From contig NZ_JAOVZQ010000002.1 of NCBI RefSeq assembly GCF_026619435.1, positions 72,241-136,240 of the forward strand: a stretch of DNA of 64,000 bases, written 5' to 3'. The notes under the pieces were generated by a model, which worked only from the letters and a program-made list of their open reading frames with translations, did not search any database and was not told where the DNA came from. The translations under genes and the position numbers were made by a program. The stretch's first letter is position 1; each line of letters begins with the position of its first letter. This stretch comes from Hoeflea ulvae. Lineage in GTDB: Bacteria; Pseudomonadota; Alphaproteobacteria; Rhizobiales; Rhizobiaceae. Below are positions 55,848 to 64,000 of the stretch, one piece after another.

Positions 55848-56627
55848 ATGACCCAATCTGTCAATTCGCTGCACCGGATCTGGGCTGATGGACAATGCGC
55901 CATCAATGGCTGGATCGCTGCTCCATCTGCCATAACTGCGCAGGCCATGGCCGCGGCCGAATGGGATTCCCTGACCGTCGATCTGCAGCACGGGACTGCG
56001 GATTACCACGACCTGCTGACGCTCTTGCCGATCATCGAGGCCTCCGGGTCGTCCCCAATGGTACGTGTGCCGTGGCTGGACGAGGCCATCATCATGCGGG
56101 TGCTCGATGCCGGCGCCATGGGCGTCATCGCGCCGATGATTGAGACCGCGGACCAGGCGGCGCGTCTGGTCAAGGCGTGCCGCTATCCGCCTGAAGGCGG
56201 ACGCAGCTTCGGCCCGGTGCGGGCGCGCCTCGCCTGGCCAGGAGAATACTCCGTTGCTTCGGCCAATGCTTCGGTTCTGGCTTTCGCCATGATCGAAACC
56301 CGCGCAGCCGTGGAGGCGCTCGACGAGATCATCGCCGTGCCGGGCCTCTCGGGTATTTACATCGGCCCCAGCGATCTGGCGCTCAGCTACGGCCACCCGG
56401 CGCGCTTTGATCCCGAGGTGGAAGAGCTGGTGGAACTGATCGCTCTCATTCGTCGCAAGACATCCGAGGCCGGCATCCGCTGCGGGCTTCATTGCGGCAC
56501 CTCCGCCTATGCCGTCAAAGCCGCAGGCTGGGGCATGGATCTGGTGACGGTCGGGTCGGATGCCCGTTTTGTCGAGGCCGGCGCAGTTGATGCAACGAAG
56601 TCCTTCCGGGCGGGCCTGAAAGGCTGA
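55848..56627 (+). CDS. HpcH/HpaI family aldolase
   Basis: 259 aa TIM-barrel, metal-dependent class II pyruvate aldolase. SLTVDLQHGTADYHD near the N-terminus has a His as base; the metal ligands are FAMIETRAA (Glu, about 145) and IYIGPSDLALSYG (Asp, about 172). These enzymes cleave 2-keto-3-deoxy acids to pyruvate and an aldehyde, the natural step after the dehydratase. Four bases after the aldehyde dehydrogenase stop. Confidence 0.92.
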   Translation: MTQSVNSLHRIWADGQCAINGWIAAPSAITAQAMAAAEWDSLTVDLQHGTADYHDLLTLLPIIEASGSSPMVRVPWLDEAIIMRVLDAGAMGVIAPMIETADQAARLVKACRYPPEGGRSFGPVRARLAWPGEYSVASANASVLAFAMIETRAAVEALDEIIAVPGLSGIYIGPSDLALSYGHPARFDPEVEELVELIALIRRKTSEAGIRCGLHCGTSAYAVKAAGWGMDLVTVGSDARFVEAGAVDATKSFRAGLKG

Positions 56628-56662
56628 CGCGGCAGAGAAAACGGCCCATTTGTGGGGATGGC

Positions 56663-57118
56663 ATGATGCAGCAGTTGTTTTTCGACATGATGATCAGAAC
56701 CCAAGGCAAGTCGCTTGTGCCGATCGAGGATCTTCTGATGTCAGAGATCCAGGCGCGCAGACTTGATTCCGGCCTGTTGACTATCTGGTGCAAGCACACC
56801 GGCGCGTCTCTCCTGGTTCAGGCCAACGCCGATGATGACGTGACTGCCGATATTCTCGCTTTCTTCGAAGAACTGGCTCCACAGACACCGGGGCGTTACC
56901 ACCACAAAGCTGATCAGCCAGACAACGCGCCGTCGCATCTTCGGGCGCTTCTGACCCAGACCCAGACCTCTGTGCCGGTGCATGACGGGCTGCTGCCGCT
57001 TGGCGATGTGCAGAGCCTGTATCTTTTCGAGCATCGAGAAACTCCGAAGACACGCCGGCTGCTGGTGCATTTCATCGGTCAACTGCTGGCTGATGAGAGC
57101 CAAATGATGGTGATGTAG
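56663..57118 (+). CDS. YjbQ family protein (UPF0047)
   Basis: 151 aa; conserved core CKHTGASLLVQANADDDV, PDNAPSHLRALL, and LGDVQSLYLFEHRETPKTR. The family is described as having weak thiamine-phosphate synthase activity, but the physiological role is unclear. Two in-frame ATGs follow one another; I take the first. It is the last gene of the operon after about 35 bp and may just be co-transcribed. Confidence 0.88.
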   Translation: MMQQLFFDMMIRTQGKSLVPIEDLLMSEIQARRLDSGLLTIWCKHTGASLLVQANADDDVTADILAFFEELAPQTPGRYHHKADQPDNAPSHLRALLTQTQTSVPVHDGLLPLGDVQSLYLFEHRETPKTRRLLVHFIGQLLADESQMMVM

Positions 57119-57409
57119 TGTTGGTGCGCGTGCTGTTGCCAATCCGGGAGAATAAAACAGCCAAGGCTGACATCCCGACAGTCGTCGCGTTGGATCAGTC
57201 TGGCATTTGAAATAATCCCGTTAGTGGCAAATGGACGGCGTTGACCTGCTGCCGCATATCTCTGCAATGTTCCTGCTTGAGCATTGGATATATAATTGGG
57301 TCAAATCGACCTAATATGATATAAACATCTATAAATTGTCGGCTCTTGTGTGGCGGCGGTGCTTGTTTCCGAAGTCCGTCACAGTCGAGCTACCAGGTAG
57401 GGGGCAGTC

Positions 57410-58816
57410 GTGAATGCGCACAGTTTGGCGAGCCGGCGATCATTGTTGCCGGGTACGCCCGAGGCTTGGAAACGGTGGAGTCTTGCGCGGCGCTTTATCA
57501 TCATGGCGCTGTGCCTGTCTGCTGTCGGCACGGTGTTCCTTGGCACGTGGGTCTCCGAGAAGATAGAGCAGACCGCAAGGGCACGCGATGCCGCATCGGC
57601 CGGAATCTATGTCGCGCATCTCGTTTCTCCTCTCGTTCAAAGCCTCCAGAACCACGATTCATTGTCAGAGAGTCGAATCGAGGCTCTTGACCGCATCGTG
57701 CAAACGCCGGCGCTCAAGCTGCGCGTTGTCAGCATGAAGGTTTGGAACCGGAACGGAACCATCGTCTACAGCACCAACAAGGATGCCATCGGCGAGGTTT
57801 ATCCGATAGAGGGAGCCCTGAAAGGCGCGCTGGCAGGCGTGACGACATCCGATTTCAGCGGCCCGGAGGAAGAGAGCCTCCGCGAATTCGAGCGGCACCC
57901 CACATTGCTTGAAATCTACACGCCGATCCTTTCCAGGAGGACCGGGGACATCATTGCCGTCGCCGAATTCTACGAAGATGCGGCGAGTCTTGCCAAAGAC
58001 CTCGGATCCGCACAGATGCAAGGCTGGCTGGTGACGGGGGTCGTGCTCGCATCGATCATCGCCGGCCTTTATACGCTCATATCCGATGGCAGTCATACGA
58101 TCCGGCGCCAGCGCGACGAGCTTGCCGCCCGCATTACGCAACTTTCCGAGGCAATGGAAAAGACGGCAGTGTTGCAGGACAAGCTCGAACGGGGATCGCG
58201 CGAGGTTATCGAAGGCAATGAGAGACTTATGCGAACAATCGGCTCCGAGTTGCACGACGGGCCCGCGCAACTGATCAGCCTCGCCCAACTCAAGCTTGAC
58301 CAGCTGGACGACGTAGCCCCCGCCTCCGATCTTGAGTCCATTCGCTCCGCACTCAATGGCGCCATCCAGGACATACGGCGGATCTCGGCAGGTCTGCTGA
58401 TGCCCAATGTCGATGATCAGGATCTTCTCGACTGCCTCAAAACCACGATCAGGGGACACGAAACCAAGACGCAGAGCCGGGTTGTCTTCCACCACAAGCA
58501 CCTGCCGAAGCGAACCCAGCCCTACGTGACCATCTGCCTGTGCAGGTTTGTGCAGGAAGGGCTTGCCAATGCGGCTCGCCACGCCAATGCCAGTGGCCAG
58601 ACCGTCACGGTCGAAGGCCTCGGGGATGCAATCCGTATCCAGATTTCCGATACCGGTCCTGGGATTTCCGAAGCGCAGAGCGCCGAGTTCGGCGCCCATC
58701 TTGGGCTGATTTCACTTCGCAGAAGGCTCGAGAGTATTCGCGGTACAATGACTGTCAGCAGCACGAAGGGCGAGGGCACGACGCTCACAGCCTGGATTCC
58801 GTTCGGAGGGGAATAA
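57410..58816 (+). CDS. Sensor histidine kinase, HisKA_3 (NarX/UhpB) type
   Basis: 468 aa inner-membrane kinase. Two transmembrane helices (about 28-48 and 206-224) bracket a periplasmic sensor region of about 155 residues. The dimerisation/phosphoacceptor motif is SELHDGPAQLISLAQLKLDQ (H282). The HATPase region has EGLANAARHANA and DTGPGISE. The start is a GTG with a GGGGG site. It is followed four bases later by its response regulator. An AT-rich promoter-like region of about 290 bp precedes it. Sensor ligand unknown. Confidence 0.93.
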   Translation: MNAHSLASRRSLLPGTPEAWKRWSLARRFIIMALCLSAVGTVFLGTWVSEKIEQTARARDAASAGIYVAHLVSPLVQSLQNHDSLSESRIEALDRIVQTPALKLRVVSMKVWNRNGTIVYSTNKDAIGEVYPIEGALKGALAGVTTSDFSGPEEESLREFERHPTLLEIYTPILSRRTGDIIAVAEFYEDAASLAKDLGSAQMQGWLVTGVVLASIIAGLYTLISDGSHTIRRQRDELAARITQLSEAMEKTAVLQDKLERGSREVIEGNERLMRTIGSELHDGPAQLISLAQLKLDQLDDVAPASDLESIRSALNGAIQDIRRISAGLLMPNVDDQDLLDCLKTTIRGHETKTQSRVVFHHKHLPKRTQPYVTICLCRFVQEGLANAARHANASGQTVTVEGLGDAIRIQISDTGPGISEAQSAEFGAHLGLISLRRRLESIRGTMTVSSTKGEGTTLTAWIPFGGE

Positions 58817-58820
58817 TCTC

Positions 58821-59456
58821 ATGTCGTTCCAGCATCGAGTCGTCGTCATTGACGATCATCCGCTATTTCGCGACGGGGTCGTGCATACGCTGGTCACACA
58901 TGGAATTGACGTCATCGGCGAGGGCGCCTGTGCGGAAGACGCCATCCGGTTGACCCATGAGCATGACCCAGACGTCTTGCTCATGGATATGAACATGCCC
59001 GGCGGTGGTCTATCGGCCCTGACTTCGATCGTCGACAACGGCGCCAGGTCTCATGTCCTGCCGTTGACTATCGTCGACGATGAGGCAAGCATTTCCGAGG
59101 CGCTCCGTGCCGGGGCGCGCGGTTACATCCTCAAGGGCATCGGCGGACGCGAACTTGTCGCCGCGGTCGACACCGTCGCGCGCGGCGACATCTACATCGC
59201 ACCTCAACTGGTTGAACGCCTGCTGGGACGGAGATTCCAGCACGACCAAAAAACAGAAGATGTCGCACTGAGCGAGCGCGAGGAACAGGTGCTCGGTCTG
59301 CTTGCGCGCGGCTTCAGCAACAAGGAGATCGCACTTCAGCTTGAGCTGAGCGAAAAGACCGTCAAATACCACATTACGCATGTTCTCAAGAAGCTGAACG
59401 TGCGCAACCGGGTGGAAGCCGCGCTCTATGCATCCCAACTCAACACGCCAAAGTAG
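58821..59456 (+). CDS. NarL/FixJ family response regulator
   Basis: 211 aa. The receiver is complete: acidic pair D11-D12 (VVIDDHPLF), phosphoacceptor D56 (LLMDMNMPG), T83 and K105. The LuxR-type HTH (about 145-205) has LSEREEQVLGLLARGFSNKE and LSEKTVKYHITHVLKKL. GGAGGGGAATAATCTC precedes the ATG. Partner of the kinase just upstream. Confidence 0.95.
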   Translation: MSFQHRVVVIDDHPLFRDGVVHTLVTHGIDVIGEGACAEDAIRLTHEHDPDVLLMDMNMPGGGLSALTSIVDNGARSHVLPLTIVDDEASISEALRAGARGYILKGIGGRELVAAVDTVARGDIYIAPQLVERLLGRRFQHDQKTEDVALSEREEQVLGLLARGFSNKEIALQLELSEKTVKYHITHVLKKLNVRNRVEAALYASQLNTPK

Positions 59457-59628
59457 CCGCGCGACCCGCCGGAGGATGACGCATTGGGAAGATTTCGCAT
59501 CGCGCGCGGGGCCCCTGCCTTCATTGCCCGGAATCCAACGCCGGCATGCCTGGGACGATCAGGGCGCAAGCCTGCAGTTGCGCTTCAGCGATTTCAATTC
59601 CGAAAGCAGCATCACGCACGGCGCAGAC

Positions 59629-59732
59629 TAAAGCACATTGCATTCAATCGTATTCATGCAATGTGCTTTAGGGTTTTGTTTTGGCGCGTGTTTTTTCCGA
59701 AAACCGGTTCCCACTTTTCGGAACACGCTTTA
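59629..59732. repeat. Rhizobiales-type palindromic mosaic repeat next to tolC
   Basis: The left half is a perfect 15-bp inverted repeat (59629-59643 and 59656-59670) with a 12-nt loop. The right half (about 59685-59732) contains TTTTTTCCGAAAACCGGTTC and CCCACTTTTCGGAACACGCT, an imperfect hairpin seen many times in rhizobial genomes (recognised from memory). The stop codon of the tolC-like gene (59730-59732) is part of the repeat. The hairpins could also end transcription from both sides. Confidence 0.75.
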
Positions 59733-61064
59733 ACGTCCATCCACTGTGCGAAGGCCATACCAACGGTCCTTCGTCGCCTCGTAGTGATCCGCGACCTGGT
59801 AGCGGGCGACCTGCAATCCGAGGTGCTCGATGGTCAGTTTGCCGGTGCCGGCAAGAACCGAATAGCTCGCCACAATGACATTGCGCTCGGATTGCGAGAT
59901 TGCTTCCTTGGCCGTCAGCAAGGTTTGCTGGGCGTTGAGAACATCGAGCGTGGTGCGCTGCCCGACCCTGCGTTCCTCTACCACACCGTCAAGGGCCTGC
60001 CTGGATGCGGACAGTTGCGCATTGTTGGCCTCGATCGTCGCTGTCGCCGCTTCCATCTGGCTCCAGGACGTGACCACGGACTGCTCTATGGAACGGCGGG
60101 CACTGTCGACCAGAATTCGCCGCTGGCCCAGCTGTTCCTTGGCCTGACGGACATTCGCCGAGGCGGCGCCGCCCTGATATATCGGGACAGTCACCCTCGC
60201 CTCGATCTGCGCAGTGCCGATGCCCTCATCGGCCGCCGCGACCGAACCTCTGACCCTGACGCTGGGCAAGAACGTGCCTTCCTGGACCTTCACGGCATAG
60301 CCGGCGGCATCAATGCCAAATTGCGCCGCCAACACGACCGGATGGTCGGTTACGCCCTGGGCTACCGCACCGTCCAGCGTCCGCGGAAGCAGGTTTCGCG
60401 GCGAAGGCACCGGCTTGAGATCACCGGGTGTCGAGCCGACAATTTGCGCATACACCGCAGCGCTTGCCTTGGCCTGGGCCACAGCAGCGACCAGACTGGC
60501 GCGAGCGCCGGCAAGCTCTGCCTCTGCCAGACTGACATCGGTCCGCGTGCTTTCGCCGACGTCGAAGCGAGCCCGAGCCGCCGAGAACTGCTCCTGCAGG
60601 AAGGCGATATTCTGCTGGCGGTAAACCACGATTTGCCTGTCGCGGACAAGATTGGCATAGGCCTGCACGGTGGCCAGCAGGATGTCTATTTCCGTGCCCC
60701 GAACGTTCTGCCGGCCCTGATAGACCAGGGCTTCGGCGGCACGCACATTGTTGCGGGTCTGAAACCCGTCGAACAGTGTCTGGTTGATTGACACGCCGAT
60801 GCTGGCGGAATTGGTCGTGAAGCCGCTGGCGTTGGTCGATGTCGTCACCACTTCCGCGGCGATACTGGGACGATAGCCGGATTTGGCGACAGCTACCCCC
60901 TCATCGGTCGCCCTCAAACCGGCGCGCGCGGCATTCAAATCAGGATTGTTCTCGTAGGCCTTGGCCATGGCCTGGAAAAGCGTCTCGGCTGCAGCCGGCT
61001 GAGGGCCTACGGCCACTCCGCCGATGAGGGCGATAATGGCGATCGAACGCATGGCAAACGACAT
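59730..61064 (-). CDS. tolC: TolC family outer membrane protein (type I secretion)
   Basis: 444 aa with signal peptide (cleavage near AAA, about residue 26), then ETLFQAMAKAYENNPDLNAARA, the normal TolC opening. Two OEP repeats follow, with IGVSINQTLFDGF in the first and RVTVPIYQGG in the second. Forms the outer-membrane channel for a type I secretion or efflux complex; an HlyD-type adaptor lies about 1.8 kb away on the same strand. GGAG precedes the ATG. Its stop codon lies within a repeat element, so the last residues may have been altered by its insertion. Confidence 0.93.
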   Translation of the reverse strand: MSFAMRSIAIIALIGGVAVGPQPAAAETLFQAMAKAYENNPDLNAARAGLRATDEGVAVAKSGYRPSIAAEVVTTSTNASGFTTNSASIGVSINQTLFDGFQTRNNVRAAEALVYQGRQNVRGTEIDILLATVQAYANLVRDRQIVVYRQQNIAFLQEQFSAARARFDVGESTRTDVSLAEAELAGARASLVAAVAQAKASAAVYAQIVGSTPGDLKPVPSPRNLLPRTLDGAVAQGVTDHPVVLAAQFGIDAAGYAVKVQEGTFLPSVRVRGSVAAADEGIGTAQIEARVTVPIYQGGAASANVRQAKEQLGQRRILVDSARRSIEQSVVTSWSQMEAATATIEANNAQLSASRQALDGVVEERRVGQRTTLDVLNAQQTLLTAKEAISQSERNVIVASYSVLAGTGKLTIEHLGLQVARYQVADHYEATKDRWYGLRTVDGR

Positions 61065-61285
61065 GAATATAAACTCCAGCGCGGAAGTGATCCAAAGACA
61101 ACGCAGGAAACGAATCAGGTCTTGCTAGACATATGACAGCTGAAGACAGTGCATGCAATCACGCAAGACTGTATGATGGAAGCAAGGCCGCGCCTGCTGA
61201 ACATAGCAGTCAGCTTGTGAAGCAGCCGCCCGCCGATGTGGAGCTTCGGGCGCCCGGCTCCGCCTCACATTCAATACTCGGTAGA

Positions 61286-61747
61286 TTATTCTCTGTTCGG
61301 CGATGCACCTTCAGGTAACGCGTCGCCGGCCGCTTTCGGAGTGGTTGCCTCTGCCGCCATGCGCCAGCGTATCTCATCGTCGAGTTTTTCCTGGACCAGA
61401 GCCCTGTCCTCGACTGCCGCCTGACAGCGCGCCACTTCTCGCCTGTATCTGCGCCGGCAGGACCACCCTCCGACGAGAATTGCCAGGGATGCAACTCCCG
61501 ATAGTCCGATCGTGGCCTCCTGCGGCACCGCAACGCCGATGAACGCAGAGAGCAAGATCGGGGCAATACACGCAATTGCAATCGCAAGAAGCAATGAACG
61601 GCTAAGAACGAAAACAGCGAGGATGGCCACGACAGCAGCGGCGAGATAGGCAGGCTCCGCGCTGATCTGAAGCCAGAGCCCTCGAAAATCATAGTCCTTC
61701 AACCGGAAGATCAGTGCCTCCCCGCGTTCGACCCAATCTTGATACAT
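61286..61747 (-). CDS. Hypothetical membrane protein
   Basis: 153 aa from an ATG at 61747 with GGGG eight bases upstream; an earlier in-frame start (61813) is possible. Two hydrophobic stretches (about 36-75, probably two helices, and 82-98) precede a basic turn (SCRRRYRRE) and a charged C-terminal region that may be helical. No family recognised. It lies between a tolC-like and a regulator gene on the same strand, within a secretion locus. Confidence 0.6.
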   Translation of the reverse strand: MYQDWVERGEALIFRLKDYDFRGLWLQISAEPAYLAAAVVAILAVFVLSRSLLLAIAIACIAPILLSAFIGVAVPQEATIGLSGVASLAILVGGWSCRRRYRREVARCQAAVEDRALVQEKLDDEIRWRMAAEATTPKAAGDALPEGASPNRE

Positions 61748-61857
61748 CACAAACGCCCCTTGCTCATCCCGACTGCCGATCACCTGCTTGCCCCTGACTG
61801 GTTCGCGGCGCACCGCGCATCGGCTGGTCCAACCGGCATCGCCACGCCACCCTTCCC

Positions 61858-62541
61858 CTATAGATTATCCGTTTTACGGCGCAGCAAGTAATTTTCGGCT
61901 TGATCGCCGCCCTCCTGTCCGCCAACTCTCATGGCAACTTCCAACCGATTGCGAGCATTTACCTTTTCCATAAGCAGCGTCATGTAGTGCTTGACCGTCT
62001 TCTCGCTGATCCCGAGTTCGCCCGCGATTTCCCTGTTTGTCCGGCCGAGCTTCAACTGCTCGACGATCTGGCTCTCGCGCACGCTGAGCTTGATCGGGTT
62101 GCCGGCAGCCTTGCGCGCTGCAGCGACCCGCTTGGCTGAAATGATCCGGGTAGCGAGACCGGGACTGATGAAGGTGTCGCCTTTCAGCAAAGTTCGCATT
62201 GCATGCATCAATTCGTCCGCACTGGAACTGCTGGGCAGATATCCGGAAGCGCCTGTATCAAGGGCCTTCACCGCGTAGTCGATATTCGTTTCCATTGCGA
62301 ATACCAAGATTTTCGGTGCGTTCTCGCGGCGGCCGAGTGTTCGCATCGATTGAAATGCTGAACTCGAATACCCGGGGTCAATGACAACAAGGTCTACCTT
62401 GGAACTGGCAATGTGGTGAACATCTGATGGAAGGAGACTTGTGGCGCTGACTTCCATGTCGGAAGTCCCTGCTATTAGTCTCGCTAGACCATCCAGTAGC
62501 AGCGGTTGCTGATTTATCAACCCGATTTGGATCTTATGCAA
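61858..62541 (-). CDS. LuxR/NarL-type regulator with degenerate receiver domain
   Basis: 227 aa. The HTH (about 150-210) is normal (LSVRESQIVEQLKLGRTNRE, LGISEKTVKHYMTLLMEKV). The receiver keeps D55 (VVIDPGYSS) but the acidic pair is replaced by N10-Q11, the conserved Thr/Ser by A82 and the conserved Lys by S104 (GYLPSSSS). It therefore probably does not use normal phosphorylation. The start appears to be TTG; no better start is available downstream without cutting the first strand. It probably regulates the neighbouring type I secretion genes. Confidence 0.87.
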   Translation of the reverse strand: MHKIQIGLINQQPLLLDGLARLIAGTSDMEVSATSLLPSDVHHIASSKVDLVVIDPGYSSSAFQSMRTLGRRENAPKILVFAMETNIDYAVKALDTGASGYLPSSSSADELMHAMRTLLKGDTFISPGLATRIISAKRVAAARKAAGNPIKLSVRESQIVEQLKLGRTNREIAGELGISEKTVKHYMTLLMEKVNARNRLEVAMRVGGQEGGDQAENYLLRRKTDNL

Positions 62542-62651
62542 AACACGGACCCCAAGATAAGGGTATATTAATAGGGCATTTAGCGCGCGATTGATACCGC
62601 TATTGCGGGCAATCCATAGCCCGTCCGATTCCGGCTTCGCTGGATACGCCG

Positions 62652-62684
62652 AAGCCCGCCCCTTTTCGGGAGCGGGCTTTTAAA
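62652..62684 (+). terminator. Orphan intrinsic terminator on the plus strand
   Basis: 8-bp stem (62652-62659 and 62672-62679) extended by three more GC pairs around a one-base bulge, followed on the plus strand by TTTTA. No coding sequence ends here on the plus strand: the flanking genes both point left. It may end a small RNA transcribed from within 62542-62650. Confidence 0.65.
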
Positions 62685-62824
62685 GGCGTCCGCGACGGCC
62701 GTGCCGACGTAAACATCCATCGGAGGCCAAATCGTCCGCGGCAGAGCTACGGATGCGTTAGACCGAATCGAAATTACTACGCAAAACTTAACCGTAGCTT
62801 ACTTCAATCCGCATCTCTTGCGGC

Positions 62825-64000
62825 CTACCTTTCGCGAAATGCCTTCTCGAACTGGTCTGTCAACGGCTTTGCGAGATAGGACAAGGCCGTTCGCTCGTCG
62901 GTGGTCACGTAAACTTCGACCGGCATTCCGGGGATAAGCCGGCTGTCGCCGATCTTGGCAAGTTCCTCCTCCCCGACGTAAACATCACCCACATAGAAAG
63001 AGAGTCCTGTCGCCGGGTCGCGAGTCGTCGCCGCAGAAACATATTTCACCGTGCCGAACAGCTCAGGCGTGGTGCGCTGGTTCATGGCGGTCATTCGCAG
63101 CCGCGCGACCTGACCCGGTGCCACCTGATCGATGCTCGTCGGCGGAAGCTTGACTTCGATCTTCAGCTTTGCGTGTTCCGGCACGATGGTGACAAGCACT
63201 TCGGCCGGGGTCACGACGCCCCCCACCGTGTGAATGTTGAGTTCGTTGACCGTGCCGGAAATCGGCGCGCGGATTTCTGTGCGCTGCAGGCGGTCCGAGA
63301 TCGCCATATCACGTTCGTTCAGTTCGGACAGCCGGGTTTCCACCGCCGACAACTCGCGCTGGGCTTCCGTACGGGCCGCCTCATCGATGGCCAGCACCTG
63401 CAACCGGATCTCGCTGGTCCGGGTTCTTGCCCGGGCGATAGCCGCGTCGATTTCCCCGCGCTCACCGTCAAGTCGGGCCATCTCCCGATTGGATGTGTAA
63501 AGACGATTGCGCTCGATCAACTGCTTCTTGGCGAGCTCGGAGAGCGTGCCGTGTTCCTCGTCGAGAAGCTTTATCTCCTCAAGCTTCGAAGCGCGCTGTG
63601 ATTCCAGGCCCTTCACCTCCTCGCTGATCTGGACGATCGACAATTCGAGCTGCTCTTTCTGGCTCAAGCGATTGCTTCTGTTGCCCTCGAAAATGCGCGT
63701 TTCGCCTTCGACCAGGACCTTTGCGTCAAACTCGGTCGTTTCCAGATCAGGTGCAAACAGGATCTCCGGCAATTCGTCGCGTTCTGCCAGTAACCGGGAG
63801 CGCCGCGCCGATAGCTCGCGCATCTGGTTGCGCGTGATCAGAAGTTCGGCCTTCGTCTGTGCGTCATCCAGGCGGATGAGCACCTGACCTTCGCGGACGA
63901 AGTCACCCTCACGAACTGCAATCTCGCTGACGATCCCGCCGTCGCGGTGCTGGATCGATTTCAGGTTTTGGTCCACCGCGACAACCCCTGTCGCGATAAT
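62825..64000 (-). CDS. Type I secretion periplasmic adaptor (HlyD family), N-terminus outside window
   Basis: The frame stays open to the last base; 391 residues are visible. It has the biotinyl-lipoyl-like half motif (GGIVSEIAVREGDFVREGQVLIRL), a long coiled coil (about 50-200, rich in Glu, Arg and Leu), the second lipoyl half (IRAPISGTVNELNIHTVGGVV) and the HlyD C-terminal beta domain with MPVEVYVTTDERTALSYLAK (TGERT-like). Probably preceded by an ABC exporter gene beyond the window. Works with TolC to export a protein such as an RTX protein or an adhesin. Confidence 0.93.
   Translation of the reverse strand: MIATGVVAVDQNLKSIQHRDGGIVSEIAVREGDFVREGQVLIRLDDAQTKAELLITRNQMRELSARRSRLLAERDELPEILFAPDLETTEFDAKVLVEGETRIFEGNRSNRLSQKEQLELSIVQISEEVKGLESQRASKLEEIKLLDEEHGTLSELAKKQLIERNRLYTSNREMARLDGERGEIDAAIARARTRTSEIRLQVLAIDEAARTEAQRELSAVETRLSELNERDMAISDRLQRTEIRAPISGTVNELNIHTVGGVVTPAEVLVTIVPEHAKLKIEVKLPPTSIDQVAPGQVARLRMTAMNQRTTPELFGTVKYVSAATTRDPATGLSFYVGDVYVGEEELAKIGDSRLIPGMPVEVYVTTDERTALSYLAKPLTDQFEKAFRER

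Noticed and set aside
59484..60791. 435-codon open frame on the plus strand
   Set aside because: Antisense to the tolC-like gene and crosses the repeat; no recognisable domain.

Overview
The window looks like chromosomal DNA of an alphaproteobacterium of the Rhizobiales (Hyphomicrobiales), plausibly a Hoeflea-, Mesorhizobium- or Rhizobium-like soil or marine heterotroph. The reasons are high-GC coding sequence, tightly overlapping ABC-transporter operons, a mosaic repeat with the CCGAAAACCGGTTCCCAC core at 59629-59732 that is familiar from rhizobial genomes, and an IS6-type transposase remnant. Placement below order is a guess. No rRNA, tRNA, CRISPR array, prophage or origin was seen.

Most of the window is a row of uptake-plus-catabolism modules, each with its own regulator. 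(1) 1-1794: the end of a LivH/LivM permease pair. (2) 2194-11914: a leftward tripartite tricarboxylate (TctABC) module with RraA-like aldolase, 2-hydroxyacid dehydrogenase, a secreted DUF6282-type protein and an AcnA-type aconitase, with a divergent LysR regulator. (3) 12035-22348: a polyamine-type ABC transporter (PotABCD-like) in one operon with both subunits of an N,N-dimethylformamidase-like amidohydrolase, flanked by a GntR/FCD regulator, a DmpA-type P1 peptidase and a class III aminotransferase. (4) 22773-24110: a solitary sorbosone-dehydrogenase-like gene. (5) 24207-36423: a leftward nine-gene operon of a peptide-type ABC transporter, a BisC/TorA-like molybdoenzyme, an aldehyde dehydrogenase, an FAD amine-oxidase-like protein and RidA, with a divergent LysR. 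(6) 36807-43848: a LivKHMGF transporter with an aromatic-type aldehyde dehydrogenase and a divergent AraC regulator. (7) 44087-57118: an RpiR regulator and a rightward operon with a second LIV-type transporter that carries an extra, very short ATPase, then cupin, Gfo/Idh/MocA, SDR, IlvD/Edd dehydratase, aldehyde dehydrogenase, HpcH/HpaI aldolase and YjbQ. This is best read as a non-phosphorylative sugar or sugar-acid pathway. (8) 57410-59456: a NarL-type two-component system. (9) 59629-64000: a type I secretion locus (TolC, HlyD-type adaptor) with a small membrane protein and a response regulator whose receiver is degenerate.

Several genes are broken by what looks like loss of one base in a G/C run: acnA at 2367-2373, the P1 peptidase at 19830-19835, the molybdoenzyme at 28750-28754, and possibly the LysR gene at 11732-11737. 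One more, a LivF gene, has no stop and reads in frame into the aldehyde dehydrogenase at 38255. Either the sequence has homopolymer errors or this strain is losing these pathways. The most unusual protein is the extra ATPase at 49921-50544: it keeps Walker A, Walker B and the H-loop but appears to lack the helical subdomain with the LSGGQ signature.
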